From Desmonostoc muscorum FACHB-395 (GTDB lineage: Bacteria; Cyanobacteriota; Cyanobacteriia; Cyanobacteriales; Nostocaceae), in contig NZ_JACJSF010000014.1 of the NCBI RefSeq assembly GCF_014698035.1, positions 62,001-126,000 on the forward strand: a DNA stretch of 64,000 nt. The letters are read 5' to 3'. The notes under the pieces are model-generated. The model was not told the origin of the DNA, did no database searches, and worked only from the letters and a program-made list of their open reading frames with translations. Below, one piece after another: positions 1 to 7,330 of the stretch. Within the stretch, counting starts at the first letter, position 1, and each line of letters starts with the position of its first letter. The translations under genes and the position numbers were made by a program.

Positions 1-288
1 AGATGGATTGATGATGCTGTAAATGCCACCACCTCCAGCTTGCAACTTGGCCAGCATGACATCATTGGAATCATACACATCCGCTAGCACTTTCATACCA
101 GTTTGGGTGCTAAAAGTTCTCAGTAATTGGTTGTCAGTATATTGTGTCCAGGTAAAGACATAAAGTTGGTCACGTTGACCATTCGTATTAGAATTAGCAC
201 GGACTTCAGCCAGTCTCCAGCCACAACCAGCTAAAGATAAGCTAGAAAGTGCTGCTACCCCTTTTAAAAATCGCCGTCTGTTAGCCAT
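1..288 (-). CDS. Polyamine-type ABC transporter substrate-binding lipoprotein (5' part only)
   Basis: Reading from the ATG at 288 towards the window edge gives 96 residues with no stop, so the gene continues outside the window. The N-terminus holds RRRFLKG followed by a hydrophobic stretch and the lipobox LAGC, which suggests a Tat-like or Sec lipoprotein signal anchored in the plasma membrane. After it comes QLYVFTWTQYTDNQLLRTF and then an SNDVMLAKL segment, as in PotD/PotF spermidine-putrescine binding proteins and relatives of extracellular solute-binding family 1. The inferred role is periplasmic capture of a polyamine-like ligand. The ligand cannot be told from this fragment. The start is clear because ATG directly precedes the signal peptide. 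Confidence 0.75.
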   Translation of the reverse strand, partial: MANRRRFLKGVAALSSLSLAGCGWRLAEVRANSNTNGQRDQLYVFTWTQYTDNQLLRTFSTQTGMKVLADVYDSNDVMLAKLQAGGGGIYSIINPS

Positions 289-705
289 TAAGTTAGAAGT
301 TATTCATCGACAACTTCTAGATTACGGTATACTTTGTATTCCCTGGCCTAATTTTCTGGCATCAATGTATCATTCTTCACTTTAGAGCTTAGTTAATTTA
401 TAATAGTTTTCTTCACTCAATGAGATCCCTGCATGGAAGGAATTTTTTATCATACGGGTATCAGTAGGACAAGAAACCAGAATTTTTTGCAGATGGAATT
501 ATGTAGATTTTGAATATATAGCTTAAACTAGTAGGTTTATCATCATATTTCTTATAGCTTCAATCAATCGGCTGTTATGCTCTTCCCAAGAAAGCCAAAC
601 AAGTTTGTAGAGAATTGCGGCACAAAGTATTTAAATATGTTGTTAAACATTTGTAAACTGTTAGCAGCCGAGTAGCCGCGTGTCACATCTTGTTAAGGAA
701 TTATC
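289..705. other. Divergent intergenic region between the binding protein and cruF
   Basis: This is 417 bases of AT-rich DNA between two genes read away from each other, so it should hold both promoters. An AAGGAA ribosome binding site lies about ten bases before the cruF ATG. I see no gene, repeat or recognisable operator in it. Confidence 0.5.
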
Positions 706-1614
706 ATGAGACAACTTGTTATCGTTGAGCGCGTATGCCTGATTGGTCATATCGTGTCAAAAGCCTTCGGACTGGTAGGGATGCTACTGGTCATACCTAA
801 TGCCGACATAATTTTCAACTTATCGCAGGTTGGAGAAACTGCCGTACAGTTAAGTATGGCAGGCGGCGGTGTAGTTGATATCATTTTGGGGACAATAGCT
901 GTCTCTATTTATGCCTACCGGACGCTGGGATTGGGAACTTGGTTAGCATTTATGCTGCCGGCTATGCTTATCTCTTTGGGAAGTGAACTACTGGGAACCA
1001 GCACAGGTTTTCCATTTGGAGATTATAGCTACTTGAGTGGCTTGGGTTATAAGATTGCAGGGCTAGTTCCTTTCACAATCCCTTTGTCTTGGTTCTATGT
1101 TGGACTGTCGTCTTATTTAATTGCGAGAACTGGTTTGAAAGTGGCTCAAAAGCCCAGTTGGGGTCGCCATATTGCGGCTATAGCTGTTGGTGCTTTACTC
1201 TTCACTTGCTGGGATTTTGCCCTTGAGCCAGCTATGAGTCAAACTTCTCTGCCTTTTTGGTATTGGGAACAACCAGGAGCCTTCTTTGGCACACCTTACC
1301 AGAACTATGCAGGTTGGTTTGGCACTAGCGCCCTGTTTATGAGTGTGGCAGGCTTGTTGTGGAGAAACACATCGATTAAATTAGAGCGATCGCAACTTAA
1401 TCTACCCTTAGTCGTTTATTTGACTAACTTTGCCTTCGCCGCCGGACTAAGTTTGGCTGCTGGGTTCTCCATCCCTGTATTGCTCGGTTTATTGCTTGGT
1501 GTGGTTCCCGCCGTGGCTCTGTGGTTAAGGAGTTCAACCACACCCGCTCAAGTTGCTGTTGAACCAGTAAGCAAAGAAGTATCAGTAGCAAAGGTTGAAG
1601 TTGCTTTAAAATAG
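706..1614 (+). CDS. cruF: Carotenoid 1',2'-hydratase CruF
   Basis: A 302-residue polytopic membrane protein of the carotenoid biosynthesis family DUF422. In cyanobacteria CruF adds water across the 1',2' bond of the psi end of gamma-carotene type carotenoids, making the 1'-hydroxy group of myxol and related xanthophylls. About seven or eight hydrophobic segments are visible. The family core GTSTGFPFGDYSY lies near residue 105, followed by VPFTIPLSWFYVG and a conserved WDFALEPAM near residue 170. The next gene on the same strand is the glycosyltransferase CruG, which acts on the product; this pairing is conserved among cyanobacteria and supports both calls. The length is normal for the family. 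The product should act in the membrane. Confidence 0.88.
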   Translation: MRQLVIVERVCLIGHIVSKAFGLVGMLLVIPNADIIFNLSQVGETAVQLSMAGGGVVDIILGTIAVSIYAYRTLGLGTWLAFMLPAMLISLGSELLGTSTGFPFGDYSYLSGLGYKIAGLVPFTIPLSWFYVGLSSYLIARTGLKVAQKPSWGRHIAAIAVGALLFTCWDFALEPAMSQTSLPFWYWEQPGAFFGTPYQNYAGWFGTSALFMSVAGLLWRNTSIKLERSQLNLPLVVYLTNFAFAAGLSLAAGFSIPVLLGLLLGVVPAVALWLRSSTTPAQVAVEPVSKEVSVAKVEVALK

Positions 1615-1628
1615 CCTAGAAATTGCGG

Positions 1629-1707
1629 AGTGGGGAATGGAGAATAGGGAATAGAGTAACAGGGATTAGCAATTCCCAATTCCCAATTCCCAATTCCCAA
1701 TGCCCAT
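1629..1707. repeat. Heptameric short tandem repeats (AATTCCC type) between cruF and cruG
   Basis: About five head-to-tail copies of AATTCCC (the last degenerate) lie at 1671-1705. They follow a purine-rich GGGAATGG-like stretch that is roughly complementary, so the whole can fold back. This is the STRR type of repeat typical of Nostoc/Anabaena intergenic regions. Confidence 0.8.
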
Positions 1708-1732
1708 TTATTTTGTATAGTCGCACTTTTAA

Positions 1733-2971
1733 TTGATAAGTATTTTGACAACAGTAGACAACGCTTTAATAGTAGAAAGTGCCATATCCTTTTTATTGCT
1801 ACTTATTCAAGTACCAGCGACGGCGATTCTGTTTTCGCGCTTGTTAAAGGGACCAAGAAGGCTGCCACCAATCAAACCGCAACAGCCAACGCCAGAGCTT
1901 TTAGGTAAGGTTAGTGTCGTAGTTCCCACACTGAACGAAGCGCTTCGCATTAGCCCTCTGTTAGCTGGTTTAAGTCAGCAAAGCTACGAAGTTCGGGAAA
2001 TTCTTGTTGTAGATAGCAACTCCAGTGATGGTACACCCAACTTAGTAAAAGCCACACAGCAAAAAGATCCGCGCTTTCGCGTGATGACAGATGATCCTTT
2101 ACCCTCTGGTTGGGTGGGGCGGCCTTGGGCGTTGCATAACGGTTTTCTATATAGCTCTGAGGGTAGTCAGTGGTTTTTGGGGCTGGATGCTGATATTCAA
2201 CCACATCCTGGTTTAGTTGCGGGTTTAGTGAAGACGGCCGAAGCACAAGGCTATGACTTAGTTTCCCTTTCGCCCCAGTTTATCCTCAAATATCCAGGGG
2301 AATGCTGGCTACAACCAGCTTTGTTGATGACTCTACTTTACCGATTTGACCCTGCTGGCATTAATACAGAGCAGCCTGAACGGGTGATGGCAAATGGGCA
2401 GTGTTTTTTGTGTCGTCGCTCCGTTTTAGCTGCTGTGGGTGGTTACAGCAGCGCCAGTAGTTCTTTTTGTGATGATGTCACCTTGGCACGAAATATTGCA
2501 ACTCTTGGGTATAAAGTGGGCTTTTTAGATGGCGCAAAGGTGCTGAAAGTACGAATGTATGAAGGGGCGATGGAGACGTGGAAGGAATGGGGGCGGAGTC
2601 TAGACCTTAAAGATGCAACTTCTCGTTCTCAGTTGTGGGGAGATTTATGGCTACTCACATCTGTTCAAGGTCTACCCCTTTTAATTGTCCTCAGTTTTTT
2701 ATTGATTTCTCCCTCACTTTCGTACTCGCTAGAGACACAATTAATCGCGTCTCTACCCACTCCCCTACTTCTTCTACTGGGACTGAATTTATTCTTGGTA
2801 GTGATTCGCTTTGCGATGCTAATTGCGATCGCACCTTCCTACGATCGCAAAAGTGCTAAAGGTGGCTGGTTATTCTGGCTTTCCCCTTTAGCTGATCCCC
2901 TAGCTGTGCTGCGAATCTTCTTATCTGCGTTCCACAAGCCACGCGAGTGGCGAGGACGCAAATATATATAG
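1733..2971 (+). CDS. cruG: Carotenoid 2'-O-glycosyltransferase CruG
   Basis: A 412-residue family 2 glycosyltransferase with a TTG start. An N-terminal membrane helix lies at about residues 12-35. The GT-A fold starts at about residue 59 with VSVVVPTLNEA, then VVDSNSSDGT and the metal/nucleotide-sugar motif DAD at residues 152-154. A conserved SSSFCDDVTLARNIATLG block follows. Two or three C-terminal membrane segments end the protein. CruG attaches the sugar to the 2'-hydroxyl of myxol after CruF has acted, giving myxol 2'-glycosides. It lies 118 bases after cruF on the same strand, with only a tandem repeat between, so co-transcription is likely. GT2 relatives are numerous; the specific name rests on the cruF neighbour and the membrane-helix architecture. 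Confidence 0.85.
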   Translation: MISILTTVDNALIVESAISFLLLLIQVPATAILFSRLLKGPRRLPPIKPQQPTPELLGKVSVVVPTLNEALRISPLLAGLSQQSYEVREILVVDSNSSDGTPNLVKATQQKDPRFRVMTDDPLPSGWVGRPWALHNGFLYSSEGSQWFLGLDADIQPHPGLVAGLVKTAEAQGYDLVSLSPQFILKYPGECWLQPALLMTLLYRFDPAGINTEQPERVMANGQCFLCRRSVLAAVGGYSSASSSFCDDVTLARNIATLGYKVGFLDGAKVLKVRMYEGAMETWKEWGRSLDLKDATSRSQLWGDLWLLTSVQGLPLLIVLSFLLISPSLSYSLETQLIASLPTPLLLLLGLNLFLVVIRFAMLIAIAPSYDRKSAKGGWLFWLSPLADPLAVLRIFLSAFHKPREWRGRKYI

Positions 2972-3105
2972 TGGGGAATTGGGAATTGGGAAGAGGACTT
3001 GGGGACAAGGGGAAAGACTTGTTTCAAGTTCTCACCTCTTTTCCCCTTGTCCCCTTGTCCCCTTGTCCCCCCTGCCTCCCCTGCTCCCTTGCCCCCTGCC
3101 CATTC
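2971..3105. repeat. GC-rich inverted-repeat element, copy 1
   Basis: GGGAATT heptamers are followed by GGGGACAAGGGGAAA (3001-3015) and its exact reverse complement at 3040-3054, then further CCCCTTGT and CCCCTGC units. The 24-base spacer is the reverse complement of the spacer in a second copy at about 60640-60770. The two are therefore the same element in opposite orientations. It sits directly between the convergent ends of cruG and rnhA and may serve as a terminator-like hairpin. Confidence 0.75.
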
Positions 3106-4014
3106 CTACTCCTCTTCACCTCCTACTTGATCCCCGCGTTCCAGTTCCCAAAGAATTTGATTTCCTTCACGGCGTACCCGTGACACTATCCAGTTTCGCC
3201 AGCGCCATTGATCTCCCCGACTGGTAACAGCGCTGGCGTGGACATCCATCAAGTCTGCTAACTCAGAACTGGTGATTAAGTAGCCTTTTTCTGAAATTTC
3301 GTCAGCGATACGCAGAGTTTCGACCAAGCTGCGGAGTTGCGAAACCCTCATTTCTGCCGGTTTTTCATCGATAGTGGCCGCAGTAGGCCCAGTTGATGGT
3401 TCCATAACGGTTATTTCTAGTGCAGAAGTACTGATTTCTTGGTGACTTTGGTTAATTATTCGAGACTTTTTTTCATAATCAGCTACTTTTGCTACATTTA
3501 GTTCATTTGTGGAAGGTAAAGATTTATAAAAATTTGTAGAAGTAAATTGTTGTAGCGAAGGGATTTTGCCACTAGCATAAGTGCGAGCGATCGCATCACA
3601 ACGTTCGTTACCTATGTTACCAGAATGTCCCCTGACGTGTTGCCATTTTACCTGTTGGGTATTGAGTTCATCAAGAGTTTCTAAAAGCTCTTGGTTTTGG
3701 ACGGGTTTACCATCTGATTTTTTCCAGCCTTTCTTTTTCCAGCCTTTCACCCACTTGGTAACGCAGTTAATCAGGTATTCGCTATCGGTATGGAGGGTGA
3801 TTGGTTGGGCTTGTTGAGATGTTTGCAGGAATTGGAGGGCTGCGATCGCAGCTTGCATTTCCATTTTATTATTGGTGGTATGAGGCGATGCATCGCCCAT
3901 TTCGTGGATTGAGCCATCGCTAAAGTAGACGACAACTCCCCAACCACCAGGGCCAGGGTTCCCGGTGCAAGCACCATCGGTGTATATACTTTGGATTGTG
4001 GGTTGAGTGGACAT
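3106..4014 (-). CDS. rnhA: Ribonuclease HI with C-terminal extension
   Basis: Residues 1-150 are a standard RNase HI, which cleaves the RNA strand of RNA:DNA hybrids (R-loops, Okazaki primers). The four catalytic acids are visible as D13 (YTDGAC), E52 (KMEMQAA), D77 (LHTDSEY) and D140 (NERCDAIA), with the loop histidine H130 in VRGHSGN. A basic handle region with GWKKKGWKKSDG lies at about 91-103. The protein is 302 residues against about 150-160 for the usual enzyme. The extra half has a low-complexity linker (150-220) and then a compact domain at about 225-295 (EKGYLITSSELADLMDVHAS, then WRWRNWIVSRVRREG) that looks like a helix-turn-helix nucleic-acid binding fold. It is not the N-terminal hybrid-binding domain known from eukaryotic RNase H1. 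Confidence 0.93.
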   Translation of the reverse strand: MSTQPTIQSIYTDGACTGNPGPGGWGVVVYFSDGSIHEMGDASPHTTNNKMEMQAAIAALQFLQTSQQAQPITLHTDSEYLINCVTKWVKGWKKKGWKKSDGKPVQNQELLETLDELNTQQVKWQHVRGHSGNIGNERCDAIARTYASGKIPSLQQFTSTNFYKSLPSTNELNVAKVADYEKKSRIINQSHQEISTSALEITVMEPSTGPTAATIDEKPAEMRVSQLRSLVETLRIADEISEKGYLITSSELADLMDVHASAVTSRGDQWRWRNWIVSRVRREGNQILWELERGDQVGGEEE

Positions 4015-4271
4015 GGTTTAGGATATCGAACCGCAAAGGACGCAAAGGCAAGAGTAATTAGCTGCGAATTTTTGTAAAGAATATCCAGGCTATTATAGTT
4101 GCTAGCACTCCAACAACAACGCTCCACAAAAAGGCTGTTGTGACGAAAAACGATTTATGCTATTTGGCTGGTTGCTAGTCCTATACATGCGCTAGCGATA
4201 TAAAGTTTTCTAAGTTGCGATCGCTTTTTACGTTGTAGATGGTCAATAGTACCTTGGATTCTACTATGGTT

Positions 4272-5585
4272 TTACTCTGTGTAAATTACTAAAATTTGTC
4301 TTCCCATCATGCCTAATGCCACTCCAATCATCACAATAAGTGTCAACTTTCCACCAGGAACGAGTGGTTGATTTGTGTTATCTGAGTTTTCTTGTTCTTG
4401 ACGTTGCTTCCAACTCATTAACACCGGAATAATTCCACCCAGAACTGAGATACTGAACGTTCCAGTGTAATCTAGAGCAGTAAAAAAGATGCTGGGATTG
4501 AGCGTTCCGAGAGTCATCGGCGGGAAAAGAACCAGTGAATACAGGGGGAAACGGCTAGAAAGCTTTCCCTGTCCAAGAAAAATATCTTCGAACAAATCCA
4601 GCAATCCGTACACAAATCCAATGAATGATGTGACGATCGCAAACTCTGAAAAAATAGATACTAAAACTCCTAACCATTCTCCCGCACCGCCTGCTCGGAG
4701 AATTTGCAGTGGGTCAAAAACAGTTCTACCATCAGATGTGTCATATCGCATATCAGGACTGACGCTTCCTAAAATTACGGCATTCCACGCCAAGAACATA
4801 ATTAGAGGAATCACAGAACCAATTAAGATAGACTGACGAATTTTGCCGGCATCCCCTTCGAGTTGCGTCACAACTAACGGCACAACGTTTTGGAAAAATA
4901 GCGCCACAGACATCACTGAAATAGCACTACCAAGGGCACTCCAGTTCTGAAATAAGAGTTGGGCACTCTGAATGTGCCTTCCTGCGAAAAACAATAATCC
5001 CAAAAAAGACACGATGACAATTCCGACAAAGGCACTGTTTAATTTCTCAATAAACTTTTCTCGCCCAAGATACATAATGCCACCAAATAACAGCGTGAAA
5101 GTCGTTGTGCCCATCCACGTTGGTAATATCTGCACACTCCAGATTTTTGCTGCCGCATATCCTAAAATCTCTCCACCTTGGGTAATGTATGCCACCAAGA
5201 GAGCATAATGCATAAATAAATATGCACCGCCAGCCATTTTCGCTCCCAGCTTACCAAGGATTTTCTCAACAACTCCCAAAAAACCTATGCTTACACGCCC
5301 TTCTGTTCGCATCGTGTTTAAGGTAACTTCTGCAACCAATAACCCTGAAACTAAAGCGTAGAGCCAAACAGCAATCAGTCCAGATGTGGATGGTATAATA
5401 CCAGACGGCAGAGTAACGGCTGGTAAGGCGAGAATTCCAGCCCCAACAGTGGTTCCCGCAATCAATGCAGTACTCCCCAATACACTACCCGGTTGATGAT
5501 TAAGCTTTTTTCCATCAAATTCAAGATGAGAAAACAACCGAGTGACTTGCTCTGAATCTTTGAGAACAGTCTCTATGGGAAGCAT
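4272..5585 (-). CDS. Aromatic amino acid permease, HAAAP (Trp/Tyr permease) family
   Basis: An 11-helix membrane transporter. The first helix holds GSTALIAGTTVGAGILALP, the substrate-binding glycine-rich signature of the hydroxy/aromatic amino acid permease family (TyrP/Mtr), which imports tyrosine or tryptophan by proton symport. Later helices include LFMHYALLVAYITQGGEILG and the conserved FQNVVPLVVTQLEGD region. The frame is open up to an ATG at 5651, but that extra 22-residue piece is unlike the family. The ATG at 5585 (MLPIETV) gives a more usual N-terminus, so I chose it. The gene stands alone on the minus strand. The substrate cannot be fixed from sequence alone. Confidence 0.8.
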   Translation of the reverse strand: MLPIETVLKDSEQVTRLFSHLEFDGKKLNHQPGSVLGSTALIAGTTVGAGILALPAVTLPSGIIPSTSGLIAVWLYALVSGLLVAEVTLNTMRTEGRVSIGFLGVVEKILGKLGAKMAGGAYLFMHYALLVAYITQGGEILGYAAAKIWSVQILPTWMGTTTFTLLFGGIMYLGREKFIEKLNSAFVGIVIVSFLGLLFFAGRHIQSAQLLFQNWSALGSAISVMSVALFFQNVVPLVVTQLEGDAGKIRQSILIGSVIPLIMFLAWNAVILGSVSPDMRYDTSDGRTVFDPLQILRAGGAGEWLGVLVSIFSEFAIVTSFIGFVYGLLDLFEDIFLGQGKLSSRFPLYSLVLFPPMTLGTLNPSIFFTALDYTGTFSISVLGGIIPVLMSWKQRQEQENSDNTNQPLVPGGKLTLIVMIGVALGMMGRQILVIYTE

Positions 5586-5811
5586 ACTGAATACCCGTAC
5601 ATAAACCCAATTAACAATACTAGCATCTGGAAATATTCTTCGCAAAAACACTGATGTTTCTATTTTTGCAGAGAAATTTTAGCGAAAAATAAGCGATCGC
5701 CATTTCATCGTTAACAAATTTTTTTGAGCAGGAGTGTAATTTGTAGTACTTGAAAAAAGCAAGGATAAAGGCTATTTCATAATCAATTTGATTTTCAAAA
5801 TAAAACTACCT

Positions 5812-7323
5812 CTAGCTTTCGCTTGAGCTATCGGAATTTAAGGGCAAAATTACTGTAAATGTAGTACCCACTCCAATTTGACTTGTAACACTAATTTGAC
5901 CCCTGTGAGCATCAACGCACCTTTTAACGATTACTAAACCTAACCCAGTACCCTTAATTGATTGGACATTTGAGCCTCGGTAAAATGATTCAAAAAGTCT
6001 AGCTTGATCTGCTTCTGGAATGCCCATACCTTGATCTTGAATATAAAAAATTGCTACCTTCTCAATTGGATCGCATATTAAATTAAGCTGAATCTTGCCA
6101 CCTCTTGGAGAATATTTAATCGCGTTTGAGAGGAGATTCCCGAACATATAATTTAACAGTCCTTCATCCATTACAGCATCAGTGCGATCGCTATGACAGG
6201 TAAAAACAACTTCACACTCGCTACTTTCAACAATAGAAAAATCTTTGATTAACTCTAGACAGAATTGCTCTAAGTTAAGTGGAGCAGGGTTATATACAAG
6301 TTTTTTTGCCTCCGCTCGACCCACAAACAGCACTTCTTCCATGAGTTTTTCCATAGACTGCACAGCACCTTGAATTCGCTTTAAATAAATTCCTCTTTTT
6401 ACATCTGTCAAATTTGCTCCTTTCATCTCTATAAGCTCTACTGCCGTTTGAATAACAGTCAGAGGATTACGGAACTCATGAGATACGGTAGAGATAAATA
6501 AGGACTTGAGACGGTTAAGTTCTTGCTCCTTTTCTAATGCTTTCTCTAGCACTTTTGTTTGGCGGCGATCGCTAAGATCCCAGAAAACAACTACTACACC
6601 ATTTATTTTATCTGCCCCTCCCTTTAGTGGTGAAGCACTATCACCAATTGGAACTCTTTTTCCGTCTCTTCTAATCAGAGATGTGAATTCCTCTAAATAA
6701 ACAACTTGCTGCTCCCGCAGCACTTTTGTCACTGGGTTTTCTAATATAGTATCTGTGGTTTCATCGACAATATGAAAAATATTTGCTGCCTCATTTCCTA
6801 AAGCATCTTTTTGCTGCCAGCCAGTCAGTGCCTCAGCTGCGGGATTCATAAATGTCACATTTCCCTGCTCATTTGTAGCGATTACAGCATCGCTTATTGA
6901 GTTTAAAAGGGTTGCCAACTGATCTCGATTTTGCCGTAGTTCACGCTCTAACTGGTGTTTTAAAAGACCGATTTCAATTGCTATCTTTAAATCTTTTGTA
7001 GTAAATGGTTTAACAATGTATCCAAAAGGTTGGGTAATTTTCGCTCTTTCTAAAGTATTATTATCACCATAAGCAGTTAAAAATATTACAGGTACGTCTA
7101 ACTGCTCGCGAATATGGCTGGCAGTAGCAATACCGTCCATTTCACCTTTAAGAATAATATCCATTAAGACTAACTCTGGTTGAGTTTCCAATGCCTTAGC
7201 AATGGCAACTTTTCCAGATGAAGCTGTTCCCGTAACAACGTAACCTAGTTGACTGAGTTGGCTAGCAATAGCCCTAGCCACAATCACTTCATCTTCAACA
7301 ACTAAAATCCTAGCTTGACCCAT
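5812..7323 (-). CDS. Hybrid response regulator / PAS histidine kinase
   Basis: 503 residues in the order receiver (about 4-118, phospho-acceptor D55 in LVLMDIILKG, lysine in YIVKPF), PAS (about 135-255, with FMNPAAEALTGW), HisKA (H282 in FISTVSHEFRNPL) and HATPase_c (N-box in MFGNLLSNAIKYSPRGGKI, then DQGMGIPEADQARLF and GTGLGL). A receiver at the N-terminus means the kinase takes phosphate in from an upstream kinase and passes a signal on through its own transmitter. It starts seven bases after the stop of the preceding kinase gene (7331-9286), so the two are one operon and probably one phosphorelay. No membrane segments are seen, so it should be cytoplasmic. The output partner is not in the window. 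Confidence 0.9.
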   Translation of the reverse strand: MGQARILVVEDEVIVARAIASQLSQLGYVVTGTASSGKVAIAKALETQPELVLMDIILKGEMDGIATASHIREQLDVPVIFLTAYGDNNTLERAKITQPFGYIVKPFTTKDLKIAIEIGLLKHQLERELRQNRDQLATLLNSISDAVIATNEQGNVTFMNPAAEALTGWQQKDALGNEAANIFHIVDETTDTILENPVTKVLREQQVVYLEEFTSLIRRDGKRVPIGDSASPLKGGADKINGVVVVFWDLSDRRQTKVLEKALEKEQELNRLKSLFISTVSHEFRNPLTVIQTAVELIEMKGANLTDVKRGIYLKRIQGAVQSMEKLMEEVLFVGRAEAKKLVYNPAPLNLEQFCLELIKDFSIVESSECEVVFTCHSDRTDAVMDEGLLNYMFGNLLSNAIKYSPRGGKIQLNLICDPIEKVAIFYIQDQGMGIPEADQARLFESFYRGSNVQSIKGTGLGLVIVKRCVDAHRGQISVTSQIGVGTTFTVILPLNSDSSSES

Positions 7324-7330
7324 TTGATAT

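Noticed and set aside
4058-4160. Minus-strand frame reading FLWSVVVGVLATIIAWIF, then TKIRS, like a photosystem or cytochrome small membrane subunit.
   Set aside because: No ATG or GTG and no ribosome binding site; only a TTG inside the helix would serve. It resembles PsbX loosely but lacks that protein's conserved residues. Too weak to call a gene.
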